Source of the DNA: Roseibium album | Lineage (GTDB): Bacteria > Pseudomonadota > Alphaproteobacteria > Rhizobiales > Stappiaceae | Direction: 5' to 3' | NCBI RefSeq assembly: GCF_001404515.1 | Contig: NZ_CXWE01000005.1 | Span: forward strand, 62,001-126,000 | DNA: 64,000 nt | Part shown: positions 44,122-55,700 of the stretch, one piece after another | How the letters are laid out: each line of letters opens with the position of its first letter | How positions within the stretch are numbered: position 1 is the first letter of the stretch | Notes under the pieces: model-generated | Seen by the model: only the letters and a program-made list of their open reading frames with translations | Databases searched by the model: none | What the model was told of the DNA's origin: nothing | Translations under genes and position numbers: made by a program

Positions 44122-44274
44122 TTCGCACCTCGAAAAAAGATGAATAATTTTCTCAAGATTTAGCAATGGCCGGACGAAAAGAAAAGGGGTTCATCGTTCG
44201 AAAAACCGAAACAGTCCGTCACGCGCGGTTGGTTACACGATCGGCCATCTGGAAATTGAGGGCACGCGAATGCC

Positions 44275-44301
44275 AAAAAAAAGCCCGCCGGGTGGCGGGC
44301 T
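44275..44301 (-). terminator. Terminator of the YHS gene
   Basis: On the minus strand: AGCCCGCC / GGCGGGCT (perfect 8-bp stem, 4-base loop) followed by a T8 run (44275-44282 on the plus strand is the A-run). It lies 44 bases after the YHS stop. Confidence 0.85.
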
Positions 44302-44345
44302 GAAACAAGTTGAGAGGTAATGGCAAATTGAAGGAAGCTTCAGGA

Positions 44346-44840
44346 TCAGTTCCTGATGATCGGCTCTTTCAGATCTTCAGGCTTCTTTTCCTTGATGATT
44401 TCCCAGTTCAAAGTCGCGTTGTTGATGTGACCTGGAACGTCTTCTTCGAAGCGTTCCTGAACCTTCAGGGAATTGTTCAGGTAGAGTTTGCCGTCAACTA
44501 TGGACCAGGCTTCGGGAACAACCGGAACCTTGAATCCCATTGCGGCACCAAAGGCACAAAAGCCACCATATTGCGGCGCATATTTCGCAGGATCTGCCTC
44601 GAACAGATCACGGTTTTCGGCAGAGGAGAATTTCCAGGTCACGTCATCATAGACGGCAGTAAATTCATCGGTGCCGGCAACCGGCTTGCCCTCGGTGAAA
44701 TAGGCAACCGGATCAGTGCCCCCGATGGCTGTACCACCCTTGGTGAAGGTTGTGATTTCGTCGGCGGAGGCAGTGAAGGCAACCGCCGAGAACAAGGCAG
44801 TCAGGCCCAACAGGACGGATTTGGAAGTATAAAGCGGCAT
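44346..44840 (-). CDS. Secreted YHS domain protein
   Basis: A 164-residue exported protein with a signal peptide (KSVLLGLTALFSAVAFTASAD) and a YHS domain: GTDPVAYFTEGKPVAGTDEF, the Cys-containing core NRDLFEADPAKYAPQYGGFCAFGAAMG. YHS domains often bind metals or occur with copper/metal-related proteins. The start at 44840 is preferred because GGAGAC precedes it. Single gene with its own terminator. Confidence 0.8.
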   Translation of the reverse strand: MPLYTSKSVLLGLTALFSAVAFTASADEITTFTKGGTAIGGTDPVAYFTEGKPVAGTDEFTAVYDDVTWKFSSAENRDLFEADPAKYAPQYGGFCAFGAAMGFKVPVVPEAWSIVDGKLYLNNSLKVQERFEEDVPGHINNATLNWEIIKEKKPEDLKEPIIRN

Positions 44841-45006
44841 GGACGTCTCCACAGGAGCTATTAGAAGGCGTTTTCCGCGCGGCGCGTCTGTGCACCGTGC
44901 TGGTGCAAACATGTCTCTTGACGCCCCGTTTGGCCAATAACCTTTGATCACAGAGATGAAAGCACGTCGCTAGAAAATTGTGAATTGACCTTCTGGTGAC
45001 ATCTCC

Positions 45007-45609
45007 TCAGGTCCCCGGAAGCCCGGAAAAAGGTGCAGGATCACGAGGAGCGACAAGACCAAGGACCAGATGAATAGAGGTCTCGATATCGTCCGCGTTG
45101 AGAATATCTCCGTGAAACACCAAACTGAAATAGAGTTGCCCGAGAAGCAGATCAATCCGCGTTTCCATGTCGGCTTCAAACGGTGTCGCGATCAGAATCT
45201 GTCGTAACGCCAGCCGCTGGCCTGTTTCCGCTTCATCAAAAACAACGGCAAACTCCGGCTTCTGCCGATACGAGGCAAGTGCGCGCACGGCAGCGCCGAG
45301 CGGTGTCTCTGCGAGCGCCGTTGCAAGCCCCGACAGGTATCGCCTCAAATCTTCCGCAACACTGCCGCGTAGTGGCGGCTCAGTCCTGACTGCTTCAAAC
45401 CCGTGGGCAAGCGCAGCGGCAACAAGGGCATTCTTGTCCCGATAACGCCTGTAGATTGCCTGTTTGCTCGTTGCAGCCCGCTGGGCGACACCGGCCACCG
45501 TCGTTCCGAGATATCCGGCAGCGGCCAGTTCCAGCAAAGTGACGCGAAGCAAGGCGTCACTCACCCGGCCATCCCTTGGCCGGCCCGTCAGCTTGCTTTT
45601 CTTGTCCAT
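45007..45609 (-). CDS. TetR family transcriptional regulator
   Basis: A 200-residue TetR protein. The helix-turn-helix is at residues about 12-57 (LLRVTLLELAAAGYLGTTVAGVAQRAATSKQAIYRRYRDKNALV). The C-terminal ligand domain has no recognised signature. The ATG at 45609 is chosen by family alignment. A perfect inverted repeat ATACGGT-N10-ACCGTAT lies 37 bases upstream between this gene and gatC, and is the likely operator. Target genes besides itself are not visible; the adjacent gatC is probably not controlled. Confidence 0.8.
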   Translation of the reverse strand: MDKKSKLTGRPRDGRVSDALLRVTLLELAAAGYLGTTVAGVAQRAATSKQAIYRRYRDKNALVAAALAHGFEAVRTEPPLRGSVAEDLRRYLSGLATALAETPLGAAVRALASYRQKPEFAVVFDEAETGQRLALRQILIATPFEADMETRIDLLLGQLYFSLVFHGDILNADDIETSIHLVLGLVAPRDPAPFSGLPGT

Positions 45610-45645
45610 GGTTGGAGACACGATTTCTTGGTCCAGCACTTTCCA

Positions 45646-45669
45646 ATACGGTTCCACTGAGTACCGTAT
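45646..45669. promoter_or_regulatory. TetR operator
   Basis: ATACGGT (45646-45652), 10-base spacer, ACCGTAT (45663-45669): perfect arms upstream of the TetR start. The ACGGT/ACCGT half-site also appears in the operator of the second TetR gene at 49544. Confidence 0.65.
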
Positions 45670-45824
45670 AACTCTGATTTTGGTGATAACCAAACCGAAT
45701 TCACAGCCAGTTCCGTCTGCTCTGGCTATAAGTCAAGACAACCGCACATCCAGGTGCCGAACCTGCACCCGACGCAACCCGTCGGGATCAGTCGGGCGCG
45801 AAGAAATATCAAAACGAGGATCCA

Positions 45825-46112
45825 ATGTCTGTTGATACACAAACGGTGAAGCGCGTTGCCCGGCTGGCACGCATCAAGGTCAGCGACGACGACGCAACCC
45901 GCATGACCGGTGAGTTGAACGCTATTCTCGGATTTGTCGAGCAACTCGACGAAGTCGATATCGAAGGTGCCGAACCCATGACCTCAGTGGTCGAGCAGAC
46001 CATGAAAAAACGCGTCGACGGTGTCACCGACGGCAACAAGGCCGACGACATCACACGCAACGCCCCGGCTTCTGAAGACCAGTTCTTCATGGTGCCGAAA
46101 GTCGTTGAATAG
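45825..46112 (+). CDS. gatC: Asp-tRNA(Asn)/Glu-tRNA(Gln) amidotransferase subunit C
   Basis: A 95-residue GatC with its typical start [38 protein letters not shown] and C-terminal end [11 protein letters not shown]. GatC stabilises the GatCAB complex that amidates mischarged Glu-tRNA(Gln) or Asp-tRNA(Asn). It is followed by a GNAT gene and then gatA; gatB is not in the window. Length is normal. Confidence 0.93.
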   Translation: MSVDTQTVKRVARLARIKVSDDDATRMTGELNAILGFVEQLDEVDIEGAEPMTSVVEQTMKKRVDGVTDGNKADDITRNAPASEDQFFMVPKVVE

Positions 46113-46128
46113 TTCGACTGTCAACGGG

Positions 46129-46602
46129 ATGAAGCACGCCGCACCGACAATTTCTGTTGAATCGCCCCTGACGGACGACATGATCGGGATGATTGACGAA
46201 CTGAACGAGTTGCTGCTCACCTTGTCACCTCCTGAGGCCTGCTTTCACATGACGCCTCAGGACATGGCAGGCGACGCGACAACCGTCTTCGTCGCCCGGG
46301 TCAATGGCGAGGCAGCCGCCTGTGGAGCCCTTCGCCGGCACGATCGGGGCGTTGCCGAAGTCAAGCGAATGTATACCCGCCCTGTCTTTCAGGGCCGGGG
46401 TCTCGGCGGCAGTATCCTTGAACGGATCGTTTCCCTCGCACGCGAGGAAGGCTTTTCTTCGCTGGTTCTTGAAACCGGAGACAGACATCCAGCTGCCTGG
46501 CGCATCTATGAACGCGCCGGCTTCAGGCGATGCGGTCCCGTGCTGGATTATCCAGACAGTCCCTATTCCGTTTATTTTTCCCGGTCGCTTGCGACCAGCT
46601 GA
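46129..46602 (+). CDS. GNAT family N-acetyltransferase
   Basis: A 157-residue GNAT enzyme. The acetyl-CoA-binding motif A is KRMYTRPVFQGRGLGGSILERIVSLARE (Q/RxxGxG/A), followed by LVLETGDRHPAAWRIYERAGFRRCG. The reading frame starts at ATG 46129, inside the gap between gatC and gatA, and ends 12 bases before gatA. No strong ribosome-binding site is seen. The insertion between two subunit genes is unusual; acceptor substrate unknown. Confidence 0.8.
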   Translation: MKHAAPTISVESPLTDDMIGMIDELNELLLTLSPPEACFHMTPQDMAGDATTVFVARVNGEAAACGALRRHDRGVAEVKRMYTRPVFQGRGLGGSILERIVSLAREEGFSSLVLETGDRHPAAWRIYERAGFRRCGPVLDYPDSPYSVYFSRSLATS

Positions 46603-46614
46603 GAGATCAAAGTC

Positions 46615-48099
46615 ATGACAGACCTGACCAAACTGACCATCGCCGAAGCCCGCAAGGGCTTGAAAAACAGGGATTACACGTCACTCGAACTGACCGATGC
46701 ATTTCTGTCGAACATCGAGGCCGCCAACGCGCAGCTCAATGCCTATGTTGCCGTAACAGCTGACAAGGCCCGCAACATGGCAAAGGCTTCCGACGAAACC
46801 CTCGCCAAGGGAGTCGGCGGAGCTCTTGAAGGCATCCCGCTCGGGATCAAGGACCTGTTCGCAACCAACGGCGTCCATACCCAGGCCTGCAGCCACATTC
46901 TGGACGGCTTCAAACCAGCCTATGAGTCGACGGTCACCACCAATCTGTGGGCCGACGGCGCCGTCATGCTGGGCAAGCTCAACATGGACGAGTTCGCCAT
47001 GGGGTCCTCCAATGAAACTTCTTATTACGGCGACGTGATCAACCCCTGGCGCAAACAGGGGTCCAACCAGGATCTCGTGCCGGGTGGGTCTTCCGGCGGC
47101 TCGGCAACCGCTGTTGCCGCACGACTTTGCATGGGCGCGACGGCAACCGACACCGGCGGATCCATCCGCCAGCCTGCCGCCTTCACCGGCACCGTCGGGA
47201 TCAAGCCGACATACGGCCGCTGCTCTCGCTGGGGCATCGTTGCGTTCGCCTCTTCTCTCGACCAGGCAGGTCCCATTGCACACACGGTGCGCGACAGCGC
47301 AATCCTGATGAAGTCCATGGCCTCCGTCGATCCCAAGGATACGACTTCCGTCGATATCGAAGTACCGGACTACGAAGCCGCCATCGGCAAGTCGGTCAAG
47401 GGCCTGAAGATCGGGATTCCGGCGGAGTACCGCTTGGATGGCATGCCCGGCGAGATCGAGGAGCTCTGGCAGAAAGGCATCGATTGGCTGAAGGATGCCG
47501 GTGCCGAGATTGTCGATATTTCCATGCCGCACACGAAATATGCCTTGCCGGCCTACTATATCGTTGCCCCAGCGGAAGCCTCTTCGAACCTTGCCCGCTA
47601 CGACGGCGTCCGCTACGGCCTGCGCGTTCCTGGCAAGGACATTGTCGAAATGTACGAAAACACCCGCGCCGAGGGCTTCGGAGACGAGGCCAAACGCAGG
47701 ATACTGATCGGCACCTATGTTCTGTCTGCCGGCTATTATGACGCCTATTATCTGAAGGCTCAAAAAGTCCGCACACTGATAAAGCGCGACTTCGATCTTG
47801 CCTGGGCCAACGGTGTCGACGCGATCCTGACGCCGGCAACCCCGTCTGCCGCCTTCGGCGTCGCCGACCAGGATCTCCATGCAGATCCGGTGAAGATGTA
47901 CCTGAACGACATTTTCACCGTGACCGTGAACATGGCCGGACTGCCGGGCATCTCAGTCCCTGCCGGACTGGACAAGGACGGTCTGCCGCTTGGCCTTCAG
48001 CTTATCGGCAAACCGTTCGACGAAAGCACCCTCTTCCAGGTCGGTCAGGTCATCGAGGATGCGGCCGGTTCCTTCGAACCGGACAAATGGTGGGGCTGA
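46615..48099 (+). CDS. gatA: Asp-tRNA(Asn)/Glu-tRNA(Gln) amidotransferase subunit A
   Basis: A 494-residue amidase-signature protein. The catalytic Lys is in [12 protein letters not shown], the cis-Ser and nucleophile Ser in GGSSGGSA and [11 protein letters not shown], giving the Ser-cisSer-Lys triad. GatA releases ammonia from glutamine for tRNA amidation by GatB. It is the third gene after gatC and the GNAT. The length matches GatA, and the placement after gatC confirms the assignment over other amidases. Confidence 0.93.
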   Translation: MTDLTKLTIAEARKGLKNRDYTSLELTDAFLSNIEAANAQLNAYVAVTADKARNMAKASDETLAKGVGGALEGIPLGIKDLFATNGVHTQACSHILDGFKPAYESTVTTNLWADGAVMLGKLNMDEFAMGSSNETSYYGDVINPWRKQGSNQDLVPGGSSGGSATAVAARLCMGATATDTGGSIRQPAAFTGTVGIKPTYGRCSRWGIVAFASSLDQAGPIAHTVRDSAILMKSMASVDPKDTTSVDIEVPDYEAAIGKSVKGLKIGIPAEYRLDGMPGEIEELWQKGIDWLKDAGAEIVDISMPHTKYALPAYYIVAPAEASSNLARYDGVRYGLRVPGKDIVEMYENTRAEGFGDEAKRRILIGTYVLSAGYYDAYYLKAQKVRTLIKRDFDLAWANGVDAILTPATPSAAFGVADQDLHADPVKMYLNDIFTVTVNMAGLPGISVPAGLDKDGLPLGLQLIGKPFDESTLFQVGQVIEDAAGSFEPDKWWG

Positions 48100-48181
48100 C
48101 CGGAGCAAGTTGAACCCGCGCGGCTGCGAAAGGAATGTACGGTCCCGAATCTGATCCGGAATCGGAACACAGGTGACGTGA

Positions 48182-49279
48182 ATGCATGACATCGAAACCC
48201 TCGTAGTTGGTGCCGGCGTGATCGGTCTCGCGATCGCCCGGGCGCTGGCAATGAAGGGTCGCGATGTCATGGTTCTGGAACAGCACAGCCTGATCGGTTC
48301 CGAGACCAGCGCCCGCAATTCTGAAGTCATCCACGCCGGCATCTATTATCCGACGGGCAGCCTGAAGGCGAAGTTATGCCTTGAAGGCAAGCATCGGCTC
48401 TACGAATTCTGCGCCGAAAACGGCGTTGATCATCAACAGATCGGTAAACTGATCGTTGCCTCCTCTCCTGAACAGCTGCTGGAACTGGAACGGCTGCAGA
48501 AGAAGGCAATCGAGAACGGCCTGCATGATCTTGTGTTTTTCGACCAGAAGAAACTGAATCAGACAGAACCGGAACTCGCCTGCTGCAGCGCTCTCTGGTC
48601 ACCCTCGACCGGGATCATCGACAGCCACGGCTTCATGCTCGCATTGCAGGGCGGACTTGAAGCGCATGGTGGCCAGGTGGTGCTCAACAGCAGGGTCGTC
48701 GGGATCGACCAGGTTACAGACGGGTACCAACTGCAAGTCGATGCCGGAGATGGACAAACAGCCTCCCTCACCTGCCGGGAACTAATCGTGTCAGCAGGTC
48801 ACGGCTCCCCCGGTTTGATGGAGAGTTTTACCACCGCCAATGCACCAAAACCCTTTCTGGCGAAGGGCAACTACTTCAAACTCCTGGGCAAGGCGCCGTT
48901 TTCGCATCTCGTCTATCCGGCGCCGGAACCGGGTGGTTTAGGTGTCCACCTGACACTGGATCTCCAGCACCGAGCCCGCTTCGGACCGGACGTGGAATGG
49001 GTGGAGCATTTCAACTACGACGTCGAACCGTCCCGCGGCGAAAATTTCTACAATGCGATCCGCAGCTACTGGCCGGGCCTGCCCGACAACGCGCTGATAC
49101 CGGACTATTCCGGCATCCGTCCCAAGATCGTTGGCCCTGGCGAACCAGCCGCCGACTTCCGGATCGACGGCCCCGAGACACATGGGCTGGAAGGTCTTGT
49201 CGCGCTCTACGGCATGGAGTCGCCCGGTCTGACCTCAGCACTGGCAATCGGAGATGAGGTGGCAAGGCGGCTCGATTGA
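48182..49279 (+). CDS. FAD-dependent oxidoreductase, L-2-hydroxyglutarate oxidase-like
   Basis: A 365-residue flavoprotein. The Rossmann motif VVGAGVIGLAIARALAMKG opens the protein; SARNSEVIHAGIYYP and GNYFKLLGKAPFSHLVYPAPEPGGLGVHLTLDL are typical of the LhgO/YgaF branch of D-amino-acid-oxidase-like enzymes, which oxidises L-2-hydroxyglutarate to 2-oxoglutarate. This may be a metabolite-repair step. The gene stands alone after gatA. The exact substrate is likely but unproven; GlpD-like relatives are the alternative. Confidence 0.8.
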   Translation: MHDIETLVVGAGVIGLAIARALAMKGRDVMVLEQHSLIGSETSARNSEVIHAGIYYPTGSLKAKLCLEGKHRLYEFCAENGVDHQQIGKLIVASSPEQLLELERLQKKAIENGLHDLVFFDQKKLNQTEPELACCSALWSPSTGIIDSHGFMLALQGGLEAHGGQVVLNSRVVGIDQVTDGYQLQVDAGDGQTASLTCRELIVSAGHGSPGLMESFTTANAPKPFLAKGNYFKLLGKAPFSHLVYPAPEPGGLGVHLTLDLQHRARFGPDVEWVEHFNYDVEPSRGENFYNAIRSYWPGLPDNALIPDYSGIRPKIVGPGEPAADFRIDGPETHGLEGLVALYGMESPGLTSALAIGDEVARRLD

Positions 49280-49543
49280 CGCTCGCGGTACCCCTTGCAT
49301 TTCCAAAGGTTAGGCTTTCGTCCGCATGGATCCTGATAGAGCAACGACCGACTCAAGAACAAGGCGCGCGTTCATCCACCAGGCAATTTTTCTCTTGTGA
49401 TCGTACAAGCAGCGCCCTTTCCGCATCCTGAAACGCATATCATGTCTGCTTCCGGAAACTTCAACATCAAGACGCTTCAGCTGTTTTCCAGGGATGAAAA
49501 TTCGCTCTTGACCTCCCCTCACCCCAGTGCGATAACCACATCC

Positions 49544-49562
49544 GAACCGTACCGTACGGTTC
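49544..49562. promoter_or_regulatory. TetR operator upstream of the ilvC-linked regulator
   Basis: GAACCGTAC C GTACGGTTC: perfect 9-bp arms around one base. It lies 45 bases before the TetR ATG. The 327-base gap 49280-49606 contains no other gene that I can support. Confidence 0.7.
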
Positions 49563-49606
49563 CGACCTTTGATCAAGTTATCCTCCAGCCCGTCAGGCAC
49601 CAGAAC

Positions 49607-50257
49607 ATGCCCGCTGCCGCCTATGACATCGCCACTTCCCGCCCAGACGCCGCGCCTGAGTTTTCGCCGCGCCAGCAGGTGGTGCTGCAGCATGCACTGA
49701 CACTACTGGTCGAAGGCGGTGAGAAGGCTTTGACAACCGCCGGTCTCGCCCGCACCGCGAGTTGTTCCAAAGAGAGCCTCTACAAGTGGTTCGGCGACCG
49801 CGACGGCCTGCTCGCGGCAGTTGTCGCCTATCAGGCAAGTCAGGTTCAGTTTCCCTCGGAAGCCGGAGCGACCGCGGATCCGGCAACATTCCGCGCCCAT
49901 GTGACTGCATTTATCGAGGCGCTTCTGGGCGTTCTCTTCTCAGAAACCTCGCTGGCGCTGAATCGTCTTTCCATCGGCCAGTCCAACACAAACTCCAACC
50001 GGCTCGGGCATTTGCTGCTGGTGCGCGGCAAGCACATGATTTCGTCCCGCGCCCGCACGATGCTGGAAACCGGCCGCCGCCACGGATTGCTCAAGTTCGA
50101 CGATGCCGAAGACGCCTACCAGGTGCTTTACGGTCTTGCCATACGCGACGTTCATGTTCGCCTGCTGCTGGGGGAAAGCGCCAGTGCTGCGGAACAGGAT
50201 CTCAAATCACAGGCCGAAACGGCGGTGGACCGCTTTTACCGGCTGTTCGGAGCCTGA
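49607..50257 (+). CDS. TetR/AcrR family transcriptional regulator
   Basis: A 216-residue regulator. The helix-turn-helix is at residues about 25-75 (RQQVVLQHALTLLVEGGEKALTTAGLARTASCSKESLYKWFGDRDGLLAAVV), followed by an AcrR-like C-terminal domain. The start at 49607 is preferred over one at 49397 because the longer frame would include the 19-bp palindrome at 49544. It directly precedes ilvC, an arrangement seen in many Rhizobiales. Whether it regulates ilvC or only itself is not shown by the sequence. Confidence 0.8.
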   Translation: MPAAAYDIATSRPDAAPEFSPRQQVVLQHALTLLVEGGEKALTTAGLARTASCSKESLYKWFGDRDGLLAAVVAYQASQVQFPSEAGATADPATFRAHVTAFIEALLGVLFSETSLALNRLSIGQSNTNSNRLGHLLLVRGKHMISSRARTMLETGRRHGLLKFDDAEDAYQVLYGLAIRDVHVRLLLGESASAAEQDLKSQAETAVDRFYRLFGA

Positions 50258-51379
<1,122 letters not shown>

Positions 51380-51391
51380 GCCGTACCTGGT

Positions 51392-52699
51392 TCACTGATA
51401 TGGAAAGGCCGGGCAGCGACGCCCGGCTTTTTCTTTGGTTGGAGACCCACAGGTTTTTTGGGCTTTCTCAAGCCGCTTCAGCGCCTGCTTCGCAGGGTAA
51501 TTTCCACGGTCTCCCGCAATTCTGTAAAGCTCTCGTGCGCGATCAAGATCCTGAGCCACAATCACCCCTTCTTCCAGAAATTGGGCAAAATAATAGGCAC
51601 CATAAGCGTCCTCTTCTTCCGCAGCTGCCTCAATCATCGCAAGACCCTTTGAGGCATCCTTCGGCGTGCCGAGACCTTGTAGCTGCATCCAGCCGAGATT
51701 CGCGGATCCACCCCGGATTTCCAACTCTTCGGCCCGTTTGAACAAACGGATTGCTTCCTCATAGTCACGTTCGACACCTTTGCCGTCGCGATACAGGATG
51801 CCGAGATTCGTCAACCCGCCGAAAGACTTCGCGTCGATAGATTTCCCGTAGTATTGAGCGGCTTTCGAATAGTCCTGTTCGACACCGAGGCCAAATTCAT
51901 GCATTTCGGCAAGGCTGTAGTAAGAACCTTGGTTTCCAGAATCGATTGACTTTCGAAAATGGTTCAAGGCTTTCTGATAGTCAGGCTTAACAACTGCACC
52001 CGAAAGATAAAGCTCTCCGAGCACTGCATGACCAAAGTAAGGCTCTTTTTCCGCATATTCCTTATACATGGCCAGACCTCTTTCGACATCTTTTGCCAAA
52101 ACTGCTCCATTCACATACGCATTGGCCAGAGCAAAAATTGATGACAAATCACCTCGTTTCGCATGATCTTGCAGTTTGGTAACGGCATCCGAAACCTTGT
52201 CGGCGCTGAATTCCTCCGGGTTCTGAAAATACAGCAAAGCGAGGTTAAATTCCGTCGAGGTGTTGCCGAGTTCAATCGCTTTTTTGTACCAGCGCTCGGC
52301 AGCTCGCAAATTCTTATCCGTTCCGAGGCCAACTTCCCCAAGGATCGCTGTTTGATGCATCCCGCCCAAATGTCCGGCGTCAGCGGCCCGTCGGTAGTAC
52401 TCAAATGCGGTTTTGTACGTGTGACCTTTGACCAAGGCGCGGAAATGCAAATCGCCAATCTCGTAAAGTGCATCAACATTGCCAAGATCCGCAGCGCGCT
52501 TGAACCAGTTAAGCGCCTCCTCCGGATCATAAACCTTTTTGTTTTCATATCGGTTGTAGTGATCACCAAGCCACTTTGCGGCCGAGGCACTTCCCATGCC
52601 AGCAGACACTTCCAGCACCCGGGGATCAGACACGGCCAAAAAACCAAGAATGGCCGCGGCGAATGCACTTGGAAGAAAATAGGCCAAAAAACGCTTCAA
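51392..52699 (-). CDS. Sel1-like repeat protein, membrane-anchored
   Basis: A 435-residue protein made of a hydrophobic N-terminus (FLAYFLPSAFAAAILGFLAV) and about nine Sel1-type repeats of 36 residues with the A-x-x-W/Y-x-x-x-A pattern (DPEEALNWFKRAADLGNVDALYEIGDL and onward). It begins at a TTG 30 bases after the larger Sel1 gene and is probably cotranscribed. Sel1 proteins act as scaffolds for protein-protein interaction in secretion, virulence or signalling. No enzymatic domain is visible. Confidence 0.75.
   Translation of the reverse strand: MKRFLAYFLPSAFAAAILGFLAVSDPRVLEVSAGMGSASAAKWLGDHYNRYENKKVYDPEEALNWFKRAADLGNVDALYEIGDLHFRALVKGHTYKTAFEYYRRAADAGHLGGMHQTAILGEVGLGTDKNLRAAERWYKKAIELGNTSTEFNLALLYFQNPEEFSADKVSDAVTKLQDHAKRGDLSSIFALANAYVNGAVLAKDVERGLAMYKEYAEKEPYFGHAVLGELYLSGAVVKPDYQKALNHFRKSIDSGNQGSYYSLAEMHEFGLGVEQDYSKAAQYYGKSIDAKSFGGLTNLGILYRDGKGVERDYEEAIRLFKRAEELEIRGGSANLGWMQLQGLGTPKDASKGLAMIEAAAEEEDAYGAYYFAQFLEEGVIVAQDLDRARELYRIAGDRGNYPAKQALKRLEKAQKTCGSPTKEKAGRRCPAFPYQ
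51408..51432 (+). terminator. Terminator of ilvC
   Basis: GCCGGGC (51408-51414), loop AGCGAC, GCCCGGC (51421-51427), then TTTTTC. It lies inside the 3' end of the convergent Sel1 gene, which ends at 51392. Confidence 0.8.
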
Positions 52700-52729
52700 A
52701 AGCCAGGCACCCCTGTTCTCGCATCCGTT

Positions 52730-55700
52730 TCAGCGAATGGCTGTTTTTTCAGTTTCCTGAAGGCGTTCCAATGCTGCTTCTGCCAGGAAATTGCCCTGAT
52801 CCGCCGCAATCTCATAATATTTTTTTGCGGTCGCCATATCGGCCTCGACGAACTTCCCCTCTTCCAGCAGGAGGGCCATGTAGTAGGTGCCGTCGTGGTC
52901 ATTCTGGGAAACGGACTCTTCCAGAAGGGCCATTCCTTCCGAGCGGTTCGGCTCAACGCCCCAGCCATGAAGCATCATCCATCCTGCATTGGCCTTGCCT
53001 GCGCTGGAGCCCCTGCTCAGCGCTTGCCGGAACAGTCTGTTCGCTTCTCCGTAATCCTGTGATACCCCTTTGCCGTCTCGGTACAGCAACCCGAATGCAA
53101 CGAGCGCACCCGTGTCTCCAGCTTCAATTGATGCCCTGTAAAGTGTGACGGCCTGTTCGTAGTCCTGACCGACATGGAGGCCATGTTCAAACATCCAGCC
53201 AAGATTGTTCAGTGAAATGCCGCTTCCAAGATCAGCAGCGACAGAATAGTGTTTGAATGCTCTTTCGTAGTCGACTTCTCCTCCCTTACCCAGGAAGTAG
53301 TAGTTCCCGAGCGCAGTATGCGCTGGTTTGGGCATCACCGGCAACGCTTGCCTGAAATAGGTTTCGCCGCGTCTCGGGTCCGCCGGCACTATGTTGCCGT
53401 CCGCGAAAACGCGCCCGAGCGTTATTTGCGCGTAAGCGTCACCCCTGTCAGCGTATTCAATAAGAACCGGAATTGCCTCGCCAGCTTTCGTGCGGCCGAA
53501 GCTCTTTTCCTGTTCGATATAGAGCATTGCGAGATTCAGACTCGCCCATTCACTTCCTGCTTCCAGGGATCGCAGAAACCAGTCTTCGGCAGCAAATATG
53601 TCCCGCTCCACCCCAATGCCGTTTTTTAGGTGCCAGCCGAGGGAGCCCGCAGCATCGGCGTGACCTGCGTTTGCGGCACGCAAAAGATAGTCGTAGGCCA
53701 GTTCGTTCGAGTGTCCCTCGATCAGCCCGTTCTGGTGAAGCAGGCCAATTGAATTCAAAGCATCAATGTTTCCAAAACGAGCGGACTTTTGAAACCATGC
53801 CAGAGCAGTTTCCGGCGCATAATCATCACCGATTGCTTCATTGCTGAAATGAAAGCCAAGTTCCAGTGCGGCGCTGGCATTCCCGGCCGCGGCCAGGTCC
53901 TTGAGCATCTCAATTCCGGTGGACACATCAACATCAGGATCTAGCCCTCGCAAAAGCCCCGAACCCAACAGGTAACGTGCATCTTCCATTGTTGCCGCCG
54001 CCAACCGAAGCCACATCAAAGCCTTTTTGTCATTTGCCTCGGCCACTGTGCGGCCCTGCAGCTTGCCAATGGCGAAGGCTTCACCAAGCGCAAGTTGCGC
54101 AAGCTTTTCACCTCTGTTGGCCGCAACATTCAGGTGCTGCATTACTTCATCAATGATTTCCGGGGAGTTCGGCTGTGTTCGCAGCAAGAGGTCGGCAATT
54201 ACAAGATGGACGACGGGCATGGCGCCAGAAGAAATTTCGATACTCCTGCGCAGATGCGCATCCGCCTTGGCGACGTCCTGGGGAAAGATGATGCCGTTGG
54301 CATAGGCCAGCCCCAGAAAGAGCTCGCGTTCCGCCTCTCGGCGCGATTTTCCAGGTCCCTTCTCATCATTCCTGATCAACTGAGAGAGCGGGCCGATGGC
54401 AGACAATGGGGACGCCTCGGCGATGGCCTTGAGTTCGTCCAGTCCGTAGAAAAAATCAGCCCCTTCGACCTCCCCCAGGATCTGCATGCGCGCCCATTTG
54501 ACAGACGCATCCAGATTGCCGTCATCGGCGGCAACCCGGTACAGAGACGAAGCCTTCTCCAGATTCTCGGGCGAGGGATCGTCATGAAGCACCTCCGCCG
54601 CTTCAAAGGCTGCATCCGCATCACCGAGTTCCCCTGCTCGGATCGTCCAGCGAAGCGCCTTCTTGCGGTTCGGTGTCATCCAGCCATTGTCGCCATAGGC
54701 GGTCATGAGACGCTGCGCTGCAAAGAGTTCATCGCCCTCGGCGGCGAGTTCATAGTGACGGACCGCTTCATGTTTTTCGGTCAGGCCGCCAAGGCCTTCT
54801 TCTTCCATGTAGGCAAGATATTTGGCTGCCAGATAGTAGCCCGCGTCCGCAGCTCGTTCGAAGTAAGCGCGTGCCTGCTTGTCATCTTCGTCGGCCCATT
54901 CCCCGTGAAAGTGGGCTATGCCCAGAAATGTCGCGGCGTTCTCTACACCGGCTTCATCCGCCTCGCGGAAATAGTCCATCGCCTTGTCAAAATCGTGCCC
55001 GGGCCATTCCGATCTTGTATAGAGATAACCCAGTTCGAAGAGCGCATCCGAGTTTCCGTCCTCTCGCGCCTGGCCATAGAGCTGGAGTGCCTTCTCGAAA
55101 TCCCTTTCAACCTGATCGCCGTCAGCGTAAAAATCCCCCAGTGCGATAAATGCATCCGAGTTACCCAGATCTGCGCTTTTTCGGTAGAGCTCAAGCGCCT
55201 CGCCCGGATCCTTCGCAACGCCGCTTCCTGTGTCGTACATTTCGGCGAGCACGAGGATCGCAGCCGTGTAATCGTCTGCGGCGGCCTGCTCCAGAAGCCG
55301 CCTCCCACGATGAACGTCCCTGTCAGCACCGCTGGTGCCATAAACGAGGGCGAAGCCGAGTTCGGTCAACGCGAAGGGCTGACCAACCGCTGCCGCCTCT
55401 TCAAAAAGATCCCTGGATTTGGTCAAATCCTGCTCGACGCCGAGGCCTTCCTGGTAGAGCCAGGCCAGATACGCCTTGGCCCGTGAGTATCCTTCGGCGT
55501 CAATAGCGCTCTGGTAGTGGGCCGCAGCTTTCGCGTAGTCCTGCTCCAGGCCCCCGCCCTGCTCATAAGCGAGACCGAGCGAAATGTGTGCATAGGGGGA
55601 ACCGAGGTCGATTGCACGCTTGAAAAAGGACACCGCCCGCTTTCGATCCTGATCGCCCCCAAGCCCCCAGTAATAGATATAGCCGAGCTTTTGCATTCCC

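Noticed and set aside
46681..47880. Minus-strand frame of 399 codons inside gatA
   Set aside because: Shadow of the gatA codon pattern.
54095..55486. Plus-strand frame of 463 codons inside the large Sel1 gene
   Set aside because: The repetitive sense strand creates a repetitive antisense frame; no start site or domain.
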